This document shows positions 52,401 to 63,370 of a stretch of DNA of 64,000 nt, in pieces; position 1 is the first letter of the stretch; the number at the start of each line of letters is the position of its first letter. Source of the stretch: Cyanophora paradoxa (lineage: Eukaryota; Glaucocystophyceae; Cyanophorales; Cyanophoraceae); NCBI GenBank assembly GCA_004431415.1, contig QPMI01000095.1, forward strand, positions 62,001 to 126,000, given 5' to 3'. The notes below the pieces were generated by a model. That model searched no databases, was not told the origin of the DNA, and saw nothing but the letters and a program-made list of their open reading frames with translations. A program made the translations under genes and the position numbers.

Positions 52401-52750
52401 CATGATGCCGGAGTCGCACGAGAGGAACGCGTAGCCGCGGTTCACCTGAGGAAAAGGCGCTCAGGGCCGCGGAGGGCGAAGGCGGACCCGGAGCAAAACG
52501 AGGCGCGAACCCAGGCGCCGCCGGCCTCCGGGCTCCACGCCTTCTTCAGCGTCTGGCGGACGAGAGCCGGTGAGACTGGATCGGGAGGAGGAGGGGGGAG
52601 GTGGGGAGGGGGGTACCTCGGAAAGGGAGGCGACGCGGACGACGACGACGAAGGGGAGGCAGCGCCGGTGGAGGAAGAGCTCCCGCTCCCTGCCCCGGCG
52701 ATGAAGTCAGCGAGGGGATCTAGATCTAGAGGAATCGAAGGGGGCCGCAC
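49450..52750 (-). CDS. AT-hook nuclear protein, family not recognised
   Basis: Proposed start ATG 52,750 (MRPPSIPLDLDPLADFIAGA). Exons then read VNRGYAFLSCDSGIMVSSGT, DLKKTFLEQLGPCFGLEPDD, SMVEDFRADEVRKLVCKFRR, KLMEYSADLDSWGWKE, VMEEINNDDILQAE, VGLKRGNQLPYNILKTLGLP, an acidic Ser-rich stretch, RKRGRPPKAS (AT-hook core), YNYVSFESDRRPPAE, TLFGASPSAGPVGTGTQIRI, VVLNAIHTVLLEAEERR, RFIDLYRDE, LEDCNVSVRWKPLPP and RRLYKVHRRGDATSFVYK. A last exon (MKNGRLGLRPGAFEALKDQQ) follows a 290-nt intron. The AT-hook and acidic/Ser tracts point to chromatin binding; the conserved-looking blocks suggest a real fold that I do not recognise. Short C-rich introns separate exons. Confidence 0.5.
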
Positions 52751-52976
52751 GAGGGAAGCGCGGCGTCGGCGCCGGTGCCGCCCGGCGGGGCGCCGAGGGG
52801 CTGGAGGGCCTTCGCGTTCGCGAGCGTCGACGAGGACCGGCGCCTGCCGACGAGATCGGTATCGCGCGGCGCCGGGATCTGGAGGCCGGCGCCCGCAGCG
52901 CTTCTAACTGTTCAACGAGCGCACGGGCCGCGGGGAGGCTCGGTCGCGGCTCCGATCGCGAGCTGCGCGGCGAGCG

Positions 52977-54804
52977 TCAGTCAAGCGCTCCGGCACTGCA
53001 CTCCGGGGCGCCAGCAGGGCCCGAGGGCCGGACCTGCAGCTGGCGGTCGGCGGGCCGGGAGGAAGCCGGGCCCAGCAGCTGGGAGCCCGCGGCGGCGGCC
53101 GGCGCGTCGACGTCGTCCTCGGGGCCGCACGGCCCGCCGGGCGCGGGGAGCTGCAGCGGCTGCCACTGGCCCTGGCCCTGCGAGCAGCCGTCAGCACTCA
53201 ACTGAGCTAAGATCGAAGCGCTCGACGCCGGGCGCAGCGGGCGGGCTCGCCTGGCCCCAGGGGCTCTGGAAGGGCTGGAACTCGCAGGGGCCCGGGGGCG
53301 GCCCCTGCAGGGGCGCCATCGGCCCGGGGAAGCCCATGGGGCCGGGGCCCGGAGGTCCCTGCGCGACGCAAGGCGCGTTCAGCACTTCTTCGCCGCGAAG
53401 CAAGTCGCCTTCGCGCCAGGAAAGGGGCTCACCTGCCAGAACTGGCCGGGGTAGCCGAATCCGTAGCCTTGCATCGGGCCGAAGGCCGGGCTCATGATCG
53501 GGCCGTACCCCGGAGGGGGAGGGCCCCACCCCGGCATCGGACCCCAGTACTGCTGCGGCTGGGGCCAAAATCCCTGCTGTGGGCCGAACAGCCGCGGATA
53601 GGCGAACCCTTGCTGCGGCTGCCCTTGCCCCTGGCCCGGCTCCTGCTGCTGCCCCGCGGGGCCGGCGCCGGTCCCGGAGCCGGGCCTAGACGCAGGGCCC
53701 TGCTGGGGCCCGTACCCCAGGCCTTGCTCCTGAGGCCCCGGAGCTGGGTACCCATCCGGCCCTTCAGGCGCCCCGTACGCGTAGCCAGGTGCTTGATTTG
53801 AGGGGCTCTGCTGAACCGGATACCGGCCCAGAAACTGGAACGGAAGGTATTCGGAAGGTTCGAGCAAATGGAAATAAATCGCGAGGAGCTCACCTGCACA
53901 GGCGCGTACTGCATCTGCATCGGGCCGCAGAAGCCCTGTGCGGGGCCGGGGTAGCACGGGCTCGGGCTGAAATAGCTCTGCGAGAAGCCCATCGGCACTC
54001 CAGATGGGTACGGGTAGGGGGCTTGCCCCCCGTACTGAGACGAGGCCTGCTGGTTCTGCGATCGATTTCGCGATGTTATTCGGAAGCGGACACGCTCACC
54101 CGGTGCAGCGAATTCAAGGCAGACCTGCACGGAAAACATTGGCACAGAGCTCGCACCAGGCTGCTTCTGCTGCTGCTGCTGCTGCGCCTGAAGCGGAGGC
54201 TGCGGGTCAGGCTGCGGCTCTTGAGAAATCGGCTGCTGCTGCTGCTGCTGCTGCTGCGACGGCGGGGACGGCTGCTGAAGCTGCTGCTGCGCGTGGCCGA
54301 GGCCGTGGAGGCCGCCGGGCTCGCCTTGTCTGGCAAGACCGAGCGAAGGGTCGGACCCCGTGCCCCGCATCGGCGCCGAGTCGACCTGCATCGCTTGCGC
54401 CGCCTGCGCGTGCAGCTGCCCGTGCGCATGCTGATCGTGGGGCTCCATCGGCTGCAAGCGTCGCGGCGCCGGTCAGAAGGGGAGGCGGGCGCCAGCTGCT
54501 GGAGCACAGCGAACCTGCATGTGCTGCGTTTGCGACGGGGAAGCGACAGATCCGGATCCAGAGCCGTCCGACTGTGAGTGAGGCGCAGGCGGCATCTGCG
54601 CGAAAAACAAGACGAAACCCTCAGAGAAGAAATTGCGCGCCGGCGCGCGATCTTGCTTTGATTATTGGGACGCACCTGCATGTAGTTTGGAAGGGGGATC
54701 GGCTGAGGCACCTGCTCCAGCTGCGGACCATCGGGTCCAGCTGCGTACGCTGCGGGCCCCGAGGCTGATCCGCTCATTTCGTAGGAAGGCGCGCCCAGTG
54801 ACAT
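52977..54804 (-). CDS. Gln-rich prion-like protein
   Basis: Starts at ATG 54,804 (MSLGAPSYEMSGSASGPAAY). Exons continue with QLEQVPQPIPLPNYMQ, MQPMEPHDQHAHGQLHAQAA, a poly-Gln stretch (about eight Q, then further Q-rich blocks), SSQYGGQAPYPYPSGVPMGF, FCGPMQMQYAPVQ, a Pro/Gly/Gln region (GQQQEPGQGQGQPQQGFAYP), GPMQGYGFGYPGQFWQ, and a Gly/Pro-rich end with stop at 52,977. One short segment, FSVQVCLEFAAPGERVRFRI, looks strand-like and may be a small folded domain. Tyr-Gly-Gln-Pro composition is typical of proteins that form RNA-protein condensates or act as transcriptional co-activators. The function is not determinable from sequence. Confidence 0.5.
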
Positions 54805-56006
54805 GCGGCTGAGCCTTGTATTGAAGGTTGCGCGGCTCCGGGCACAAGGCTAGGCCGGCGGCGAGCGGCGTTCGTCAATAGATTTAATTAAGAAGAACTA
54901 GTTTTCGATGCGCAGTACTAGTCGAGGCAACTAAAGCGAGAGCTTCTGTAACCGGCCGCGGATGGCAGGACCGGAAGGTAGCGGAGCAAAATCAGACGCA
55001 CCGGCCACGCGAGAGGAGACTTGCGCGCGACGTCGACGGATCAAATTGAACGGGAAGCGGCGGCCGCGGAGAAGAAGCGGCGCGGGCCGCCGCGGCTGCC
55101 GGTCGCTGCAGCTGTGCCTGCGCGCAGCGGAAGTCAGTAACGTACACGGCGGCGGCCTCGGAATGTACGTCGGCGAGGGCCGACTGCGCATGCATATGCT
55201 CGGAGATCGCGCGCGAGCGCGCGCGCGCGCCCATGCTCGAAGAAGGCTCAGCGCGCCGCCGCGGCTGATGCAGGGAGTCGTAACTGCTTCGAGGCTTCTA
55301 AAGCGAGGGAAGGGATTCCGAGAGAAGAGAAGACGCGGGGAGAGAAGAGGAGAGGGGAAGACCCGCGGCCGGGCGCGCCGCGCGGGGCACTCGCGCTCAT
55401 CCCGAAGCGACGTGCACCGGCGTGGGAGCCGGGAGCGTAAGCGATGACGCACCGGCTCGCGGGGCGGAGGTGGGTCCCGTCAGAGTTGGTCGAACCAGAA
55501 CGGCCGTGGCGCAGCTCCTGCGGGAATGTGAGGCTTCTAGAGATGCGGCAGCAAGCTCCGACGCGCCGGCGTGCGCGCACCGCCTGGGAAGAGCGCGAGA
55601 GATCGCGAATTCGAACCTCTCTCTTCTTTTTTTCAGGGGGGGAGAAGGGAGGGGGGACCGGTTCGCGCTGTTTTCCCTCCAGCTGATCGATATCATGTTC
55701 ATGCAAGCCGCCCGCATCGCCGCGCCAGTGCATGTCAAGCAGCTCAAGCTGAAGCACCGCTGCAGCTCACGTGCGGTTGCAGAGACATGTCGGACACATT
55801 AACATTAATTAAGTTATCTAGATAATCAGCCCTACGGATCTGTAAGGTTCAACAATGGGGCTCTGACGCCCCGATCACTGTAGCTCTCCCTAGTTGAAAT
55901 AACTAGCTTAATCTCATACACGCAGTTCCAGCTGCGATCTGCCAAAAAGAGAAGCGAAAAAGCAAGAGCGAAAAGGGAAAGGGAGAAGGCCCCGCCGCGC
56001 GTTGTC
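54805..56006. other. Region with weak minus-strand coding potential
   Basis: Minus-strand open stretches around 55,690-55,757 (LELLDMHWRGDAGGLHEH) and 55,100-55,240 (SALADVHSEAAAVYVTDF) could be exons of a small gene, but no domain, start or stop can be fixed. Alternating GC (GCGCGCGAGCGCGCGCGCGC) occurs at 55,208-55,228. Confidence 0.3.
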
Positions 56007-57304
56007 TCAGTCCGACTCTGCGGGCGCGTACTTCGCCGTCTTGTCCGAGAGCACGAGCTTCTTGTCCTTCTTGATCTGTGGGGCCCATGAGCGGGGCCAG
56101 GCGGGGCGGGAGGCGCGGGCGGGAGGGGGGCGCGCCATCTTGTCGAACTTGGCCTCGAGGTCAGCCTGCGACATGTCCTGCCCCGGGAGCTTGGCGAATT
56201 GCGCCACGACGGCCTTCTTCAGCTTGGCGAGCGTGAGCTCGTTGTCGTCCGCCTGCGGCCGCGGAGCGAGTGAGCTACCCGTGCAGAGCGGGAGAGAGAA
56301 AGGAGGAGGGCGGGTTCTAGCGGGGGACGGGGGAAAAATTGATAGAAATGTGCAAGCGTCGATTCCGTTAAGCGACCATAGGGAGGTCACTGCGGTGCCC
56401 GACACTGATCGGTGATTCTGGCCAGTCTATGGTTGAACCTGTCCGAACGCCATAGGAGGGCGCCCAAACGCAGACAGCTGGCCGCCAGGAAAACGAAAGA
56501 GAAAAGGACAGAGGCAGTCTAAACTAAAGAAGAGGGGCCGTGTCGCACCTCGAGAAGCGTTCTCCTGATGGCCGACTTCCACTTCAGCTTCTTCTCTCCC
56601 GCCGCGCTGCTCTCCGCGGACACCTTCTGCTTCTTCTCGTCGTCCGACTCAGCCTCCGACTCGGCGGGTCGCTTCTTCGTCTCGCTCTTGGGCGCGGCGC
56701 TCCCGTTGGTCTGCTTGTCCTCCGGCTTGGCGGGGGACTTCCCGTTTTGCTGCTGGGGCTTCTGGTTTCCGCCGTTCTGCTGCTGTTTGTTCTGCTGCTG
56801 GCCCTGCGCGATCGCGATCAATTGTCGAAGCCACAGGAATAAGGGGGCGCTCAAACAACGCTCACCGCCTTCGGTCTGGGTGATCGAGCCAAGGAAAGGG
56901 GGCGGGTCGTGAGCTACGGAGGCGCGATCGCGCGGTCGAGAGGCGCGGGCGAGCTCACCCCTTGTACAGGGCCTTCTGGTACTTCTCGGCCTCGCTCACG
57001 CACGACGTGTGGCTCGCGTACTCGGCCTTCATGCAGTCGAACTCTTTGCTGCAGTCGATGCAGCTGACTTTGCGCGGCCTGCGATCACAGCGTCAGCGCT
57101 CATAGCAGCACCAGCCGGTAGCCAGCAATCGCACCGGCAGGAGCGGACATGGTTGTCGAGCTTGGGCTGCGCGCGATCGACGCGAGCGGAAGGCGCGATC
57201 AGATCGGCAAGTCGACAAGCGGGATCGCGATCAGGAAGCTCTGGCGGTGCGCCACTCACTTTCTTGATCGTGTCGCCGCAGTTGTCGCAGTAGAAGCTAA
57301 CCAT
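56007..57304 (-). CDS. LYAR: LYAR-type nucleolar zinc-finger protein
   Basis: Start ATG 57,304: MVSFYCDNCGDTIKK, joined to PKLDNHVRSCR, joined to PRKVSCIDCSKEFDCMKAEY and ASHTSCVSEAEKYQKALYKG. This is the paired C2HC zinc-finger start of the LYAR (cell growth-regulating nucleolar protein) family, with Cys/His spacing retained. A charged, Gln/Asn/Lys-rich linker follows (KKRPAESEAESDDEKKQKV). The C-terminal part is WKSAIRRTLLEV, ADDNELTLAKLKKAVVAQFA and IKKDKKLVLSDKTAKYAP, ending SD with TGA at 56,007, matching the family's conserved C-terminal helices. LYAR proteins act in ribosome biogenesis in the nucleolus. The last intron (56,076-56,135) has a GC donor. It is divergent from TRAPPC6, with 91 bp between starts. 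Confidence 0.85.
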
Positions 57305-57395
57305 CTTGTCTTTCGCGAAGCCGGGAGCTGGGGCCCGGAACTCGCACTGTTGGGTACAAGAATACAATTTCCCCCGGGTACAGGAGCAGCGAACC
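57305..57395. promoter_or_regulatory. Bidirectional promoter of LYAR and TRAPPC6 genes
   Basis: Only 91 bp separate the divergent start codons. The spacer contains GAATACAATTTCCCCCGGG and no TATA box. Confidence 0.55.
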
Positions 57396-58167
57396 ATGAG
57401 CGCGTCGCCGGCGCCGGTCAAGGCGGTGGCGGACTGCGTGTTCGACCTTCTGCACAACGAGATCGTCGACTGGGCGTCGCAGACGGCCGGCCCCTCCACC
57501 GACGCGGTCGTCCAGAAGCTCGACCGCCTCGGCTTTCAGGTCGGATACAGGCTAGCGGAGCGGTGCGTCGACGAGGGTGGCCACTTGTCTGCCCCGTCCG
57601 CTGACGCCCTCGCCCGCAGCTACTCGCGGGAGAAGCCGCGGTTCGCCGACACGCTGGAGATCATCAAGTTCCTCTGCAAAGAGTTCTGGACCGAGGCATT
57701 CAAGCGCCAAGTGGTGCGCCCGCCCGCCAGCTGCCGCGGCCTCGACCTGACCTGTGACTGCCGCAGGACAACTTGAAGACGAACCACAGGGTGCGGGCCG
57801 CGTGCACGCGCGCTCCATTCGCGCCTTCTCACCTGCCCTCGCTCGCGCGCAGGGCGTCTTCGTGCTGCTGGACAAGAAGTTCCGCCTGATGGCCAACTTC
57901 TCGCCGCCGCCCTCTGCCAGCGCGAAGGACCTCGCGTCCATCCAGCTCGCCTTCACTTGCGGGATGATCCGCGGCGCGCTCCACGACCTCTCCGTCGCGG
58001 CGACGGTCACGGCCGAGTTCGCCACGCCGGCCCCGGCGCAGGACGCGCCTTTTCCATGTGCGCCCCCGTTCGCACGCGCCTTCGCCGCTGCAGCCCGGCT
58101 CTGACCGCGCGCCCCAGGCAACTTCACGATAAGAACGAAAGCTCCGCCGCCGCCGCCGCCGGTGTAG
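57396..58167 (+). CDS. TRAPPC6: TRAPP complex subunit 6 (BET3 family)
   Basis: Exon 1 MSASPAPVKAVADCVFDLLH then NEIVDWASQTAG and VVQKLDRLGFQVGYRLAER; exon 2 YSREKPRFADTLEIIKFLCK then EFWTEAFKRQV; exon 3 DNLKTNH; exon 4 GVFVLLDKKFRLMANFSPPP then QLAFTCGMIRGALHDLSVAA and TVTAEF; exon 5 NFTIRTKAPPPPPPV with TAG at 58,165. The blocks LGFxVGxRLAER, IIKFLCKxFW and AFTCGxIRGAL are diagnostic of TRAPPC6 within the BET3-like family. TRAPP is a tethering complex and Rab exchange factor at the Golgi. Length (about 170 residues) is normal for the family. Introns are short; the first begins GTGCGTCG. Confidence 0.9.
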
Positions 58168-58661
58168 GCCCCGGAGGCCAGCACCGTCCCTCCCTCGTCT
58201 CGCCCTGCCCTGGCCCCGGCGCCTGTCCCCCTGGAGGGCCAGCGGTAATCCCTTCGACCCTGGGATGTCATCGTCATCGTCTCGGGGACCGCGACCCTGC
58301 ACCTCCGGCCCCGTGGAGGGCCTCTTCGGCCTCCCCGCAACCAGCGCACGCCCCCGGCCATGGCCAGCCCCGGAGACCGTCACACTTAGCTTGCCAGTTT
58401 CCAGAGCCTCAGCCAGAGCCCCCAGCGCTTTCCTGCGCTTTAACTGGCATCTGCGCTCAATTTGAAACGATTTACAGGAATTATGTGTCTGCCGACGTTC
58501 TCTGTGGGGGGAAAGAAGTTCACTGCTCTGCCTGCAATGCACACACATTAAAATAAGCTGCCCTGAAAATAAAATAGGCCGCTCCAAGTTGGAACGAAAC
58601 GGTTGACGGGGCTACGTTACAGGGTCCGACTGACTCGGAGGGGGAAACTGGAGAAGCGTGC
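58168..58661. other. Intergenic region between convergent TRAPPC6 and HtrA genes
   Basis: Holds the 3' ends of both genes. ATTAAAATAAG at about 58,549 may be a polyadenylation signal for TRAPPC6 and TTTTATTTTC at 58,567 (read on the minus strand GAAAATAAAA) for HtrA. No ORF is supported. Confidence 0.45.
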
Positions 58662-61601
58662 CTACGCGTAGATGAAGTGGGCGACGCGGGAGCTCTGCGC
58701 CGCGTCCTGCGACTGCGGCTGCGCCAGGCCCGTCTGCACCCGCGACCCCGCGAACTGCGGCGGGGCGTCACGGGAGGGGGGGGAGAAACGGCGGGGGGTA
58801 CGCGGGCGAACCTCGGCTGTGGAGACGACGATGGAGACCTTAGCGCCGCCCTCGCCGCGCAGGACCGTCAGCTTCAGCTTCTGGCCGACCTTCGCGTCCT
58901 CCACCTGGGGGTACGCGAGTCAGAGGTAAGGGGATGCGCGGGTCGGAGAGGAGGTGGGGCTACGCCGCACCAGCTTCTGGAGCTCGTTGGAGGAGCGGAC
59001 GCGGCGCCCGTCGATCTGCGCGCGGGGCTCGCGCGGGGAGGGGTTCGAGGAGGGGTACGGGGACCGCACTTCGGTGATGACGTCACCCTTGCGCATGCCG
59101 GCGGTGGCGGCCGGCGTGTTCGGGATGACGTGCACGACCAGCACGCCCTCAACCTCCGCGATCGAGCCTGGCGCAGGTTGAGGGAGGGTACGTGAATGCC
59201 AACGATCGAAACGCCGCACCCGCGTTCGGGTCCGAGTTGTACCGCTTCGCGAGCTCCGGCGTGAGCGTCATCATCTGCGGGCGCGGGTTCGGATCCGGGA
59301 GGGAGCGTTCCATCCCCTTCTCCCCCCTCCCCCCGCCCACCTTGACGCCGATGTAGGGGTGCTTGACGCGCTCGCCGCGGGCGAGGACGTCCTTGATCGA
59401 CTTGGCCTGCTCCAGGCGGGCTCAGCCGGGGCGGGGCGGGCCGGGGCGGGGGGGCAGGGGCCGGGGGCGGGCCTTGTTGATGGGGATGGCGAAGCCGATG
59501 CCCTCGGCGTTCGCGCGGATCGCCGTGTTGATCCCCACAACCTGCGGGGCGGGGGCTCTCAGGGCGGGGGGCCGGCGGGGGCGACCCCTGCGGTCCGGGC
59601 CCACCTCGCCGAGCTCGTTGCAGAGGGGCCCTCCCGAGTTGCCCGGGTTGATCGCCGCGTCCTGCCCCCCCGGCCCCGTCGGCGCGGCGCGGCGCGGCGG
59701 GGCGCGGGGAAGGCGGATGCGGGGCACCGTCTGGATGAAGTCGACGCGCTTGTCGGGGATGCCGACCTGCGCCGGCCCGGCTCGGCGGGGCGCTCGGGGC
59801 CGGGGCCGGGGGGCGCGGGCGGGGGCGGGGGCGGGACCTCGGCGGAGGAGCGCTTGACGGAGGAGACGATGCCGAGGGTCACGGAGGAGTCCAGCCCCAG
59901 GGGGTTCCCTGCCCCCGCCGCGCCCCCTCGGACCCAGCTCACGCGCCGGGGGGCGGCGGGAGGGGCGCACCGAGGGCGATCGCCCAGTCCCCCGCCGCGA
60001 TCGTCTCCGAGTCCCCCAGCTCCGCGCTCGGCAGCGCCCGGCCCTGCCGGGAGGAACGGCAGGCGGTCAGCGCCGGCGGGGGCGGCGGCGGCGGCGCTGG
60101 CCGCGCGCGCTCGCTCGCCTTCGGCTCGATCTTGACGACCGCCAGGTCGACCAGCTCGTCCGTCCCCATGACCTGCAGGGCAGGGCGAGGCGGGGGGGTG
60201 AGATGCGAGGGGGGTGCGGGCACGGGGCTCGGCCCCCGCACCTTCCCCTCGAAGACCCGCGTGTCCATCAGCGTGACGGTCACCTGCGCGCACTGTTGGG
60301 GGCGGAGGAGAGAGCGCCCCGGCCGGAGTCGAGCTCGCCTTCTGCGCGTTCTTGACGACGTGGGCGTTGGTGATGATGAGGCCCGCCTTGTCCACGATGA
60401 TCCCGGAGCCCTGGCCTCGCTCCTGGGGGTGCGCTTCAGCGACCAAGGGGTGCGGAAGAGACCAGAGGGGCGGAGCGCGCCTTGCGGGCCGCGGGGGGCC
60501 GCCCCGGCTGGGCGGGGCCCGCCCGTCCCCGCCCGTTGCCGCCCCTCTCGTCCTCCTCCCCGCTGCCGAGCCGCGCCCGGTCAGAAACAATCGTACCCCC
60601 CGGCAGGAGCGGGGTACGCGCGCACAAGAACCAGCGGTGGAAGTCGCCCTCGCTGTCGAAGGGGCTCCGCGCGTTCACTGTCCGCTCCGTGTCGATGCGG
60701 ACGACTGCCGGCCCGACCTGCGCGGCGCGCTCGGTGGGGGATCCAGCGGGGCGGGAAGGAGCGGGGGGCGGGCCTTCTGGACGGCCCGGACGACGAAGTT
60801 CTGGGCGACGCGGGACGGCTTGGGGGCCGGCCGCGGGAGGGGGTCCAGGACCTCGTCCGAGGAGGACGCGACGGCCCCCGCCGACGCCGGCGCCTGTGCC
60901 GGCGCGGCCTCCGCCTCCCGCACCGCCGCGCCACCCGCGACGCTGGCGCCGGCGCCGGCGCTCGCGGCAGGAGCTGCGGCGAGGGTCGAGGCCGGCCGAA
61001 CGGGCGCCTGCCGGATCGGGGTGCGTGCGCCCCCTCGAGGCTGAACAAACGCAATCGCGCCAGCATCCACGCCTGCAAAACCGCTGGGCGGTGAGAGGAG
61101 CTGGCCTCCGGCGAGACGCAGGGCGATCAGGAACGCAGCGCCCGCAGCCGCCGCCGTGCGCAGGAGACGCTGGAGCTCCCGCGACCGGAACGGTCGAGCT
61201 ATGAAGCGCAAGATGGCGTCCAGCGGAACCGCCCAGTCGGGCAGGGGCCTCCCCTCCGTGCTTGCGTCCTGAAGCGCGTGAAGCATACGATGCGCGCGGC
61301 TACTCCGCGCGCCTCGCTGATCCCGGTCGCCGTGGCCTGTAAGCGTGCAGCTGATCTCAAAGTCGACGGGCCGATGGCCCGCGGGCGCCTCTAAGCGCCG
61401 ACGGCCGGCATGGAACGTTGGGACGCCGCCGGTCTCGCCAAGGCTGCCGTGAAAGACGATTCTCCTCCTGCTGGGCATGCGGAAGCCGGTGATGCGTCCG
61501 CATGACGAGGAGGGAGACGGCGTGGCCTGTATTTCCTGGTATTGCGCGGGGGGTTGTCCCGCAACACGAGGGGTGGGCGCTGGCGCCACGAACATCGCCA
61601 T
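58662..61601 (-). CDS. HtrA/DegP-type serine protease with C-terminal PDZ
   Basis: Proposed start ATG 61,601 ([10 protein letters not shown]); about 250 residues of unusual N-terminal extension include one hydrophobic segment ([19 protein letters not shown]). The protease core follows: [35 protein letters not shown] (catalytic His), [18 protein letters not shown] (catalytic Asp), [33 protein letters not shown] and [17 protein letters not shown] (catalytic Ser), [20 protein letters not shown]. The PDZ part is [20 protein letters not shown] then GDVITEV and [16 protein letters not shown], ending VAHFIYA at 58,662. HtrA enzymes degrade misfolded proteins; the N-terminal extension suggests organelle or membrane targeting. 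Several introns use GC donors, for example 59,407-59,472 and 60,718-60,773, proved by the unbroken HtrA frame. Confidence 0.87.
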
Positions 61602-61780
61602 CCCGCCTTTGGATGCGCACCACCAAAGACAAGCCTGTTGACGAGGACGGTGTACCCCCAAAGCGACAACCCAAGGAGGAAATCTGCCCAAGCTGCTGGA
61701 CGCGAGCTCCACCGAATCGCAGTAGTAACGTAGCACGCGAACCCGGAAGGCGTTACTCGGCGGATTGATACGAGGCGACG
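61602..61780. promoter_or_regulatory. Shared upstream region of HtrA and SOSS-B genes
   Basis: 179 bp between divergent start codons, less GC-rich than the genes; no TATA box evident. The minus-strand frame is open through part of it, so the true HtrA start could be slightly upstream. Confidence 0.45.
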
Positions 61781-62819
61781 ATGTCTAGGCCGGGCGGCGG
61801 GCCTCCGGCAGCCGGCGAGAACATAACGATCGCGCAACTTAGGCCATACTTAAAGCAGGTCAACTGCGTGTTCATCGTCCTTGAGAAGAGTGAGCGCCCG
61901 TGCAAGCCACCCCTCGCCTGCACGGGGCGCTCAACGCGGCGCGCGCGCGCGCAGCGAGCGTGACGAAGACGAAGGAGCAGAACACGATCACGCACGCGCT
62001 GGTCGCGGACAGCACCGCGTCCGTCAGCCTCTCGCTGTGGGACCAGCTCGGCGAGATGGTGCAGCCAGGCGACATCCTGCGGCTGAAGGGCGGGTGCGCT
62101 CGCCGTACCCGCCCGCACGCTCCGCCGCTGCCGTCGCGGGGGCGGCACTGCGGCCAAGCCTCTCGAACACTCTCGCCAGGTACTGCACCCTCTACAAGAA
62201 CTCTCTTGTCCTCTCCTCCGGCAAACTCGGGACCATCGAGCGAATCGGAGAGTGCGCTCGCCCCTCGGGGCCCCGTTACCCCAGGCAGCGCCCCACGAAC
62301 CCCCTTCGCAGGTTCTGTATGCTCTTCTCCGAAACGCCCAATATGTCCGCCTTTTCGTGGGTACCACAAGACCCGACGCAGCCGAACAATCCCGCCAAAT
62401 TCGTGCGCGAAGTTTCCCCCGACCCCCGTACCCACCATCCGCTCATCACCCGCGAGCAGAAGGCGTGCCCCCCCGGCTCGCCCGACGTACCCCCGCAGTT
62501 CCTGAACCAGGTGTACGGGCCCGTGGCTGGCCCCGGGGGGCCGGGCCCCGCCCCTACTCCAGGCCCCGGGGGCCCCAGCGACGCCTCGCCCCTCCCCGTC
62601 GGGGCGGCCCCCCGCCCGAACAGCTTCCCGCCCCGCGGGGCGGGCCCCCAGCAGCGGCCTCCCCCGCCGGCCTCGGGCCCCGGGCTGCAGCAGGCCGGCC
62701 CCGGAGCGCGCAGAACCTCGCCCAGCAACGCGCAGGCCGACGGGCCCGGGGGCGCCGCCGGCCCCGCCCGCCCCGGCTCCGAGAGGCCGCGGGACCCGAG
62801 GGCGCGCCCCCCCTCGTAG
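61781..62819 (+). CDS. NABP: SOSS complex subunit B, single-stranded-DNA-binding OB-fold protein
   Basis: Exon 1 [20 protein letters not shown] then [16 protein letters not shown]; exon 2 [20 protein letters not shown] then [20 protein letters not shown]; exon 3 [20 protein letters not shown]; exon 4 [12 protein letters not shown]. These blocks reproduce the OB-fold of SOSS-B1/B2 (human SSB1/2): [29 protein letters not shown]...L.L..G....I, F...FSE.PN. A long Pro/Gly-rich disordered tail ends at TAG 62,817. SOSS-B binds single-stranded DNA at double-strand breaks and helps repair by recombination. It is divergent from the HtrA gene. Introns are short with GTGCG or GTGAG donors. Confidence 0.85.
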
Positions 62820-63370
62820 GCGCCGCGAGACCCATCCCGACTCACCCTCCCCGCGCCCGGCGCTTCGCGCCGCCGGGCCGAACGGAGCCGAAGCGGGGGC
62901 CGGAGCCACAAGGCGATTGGGGCCGCATCGGCTCGCCGCCACCCGGCCAGACCCCAGCGACACCGGAGGACCGCCGGCCCGCCGCCCCGGGTCCTTTCTC
63001 GCGCCGCGAGAGCGCGAGCGCGGCAGCCGTAACCGGCCGCCTTCTGCTCGAAGCACGGCCCAGTCCTGGTCACCTCGTAGAGACTTCATCGAATCGAAAT
63101 GAACGTGCACAATACACGGCGCCGATCCCGTCTGAAAGGCGATGCGGGGGGAGGGAGGAGGGATCTGGAAAAACGAATTCGAAAGCTGATTATATAAGCT
63201 CGCTAGCTCGAACTAGCAGGACTACCTGAGTAACGAAATCCAAAAATGTGAGCGCGGGCCCGGAGCCGCTCGCAGGCCGACTCCGAGTCAGCTCCGAGTC
63301 GAAGGCGGGAAAGCTCTGAAGTACACGCCGTGCGCGAGCTGCGCCAGGGCGGCGAGGAGGGCGCCCCGCC
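62820..63370. other. Intergenic region between convergent SOSS-B and ArsS-like genes
   Basis: Contains GAATTCGAAAGCTGATTATATAAGCTCGCTAGC around 63,174-63,207. No supported ORF or RNA gene. Confidence 0.45.

Noticed and set aside
50212-52434. 740-residue plus-strand frame
   Set aside because: Antisense to the AT-hook gene; composition is low-information Arg/Gly/Pro and no domain appears, while minus-strand exons have splice signals and natural sequence.
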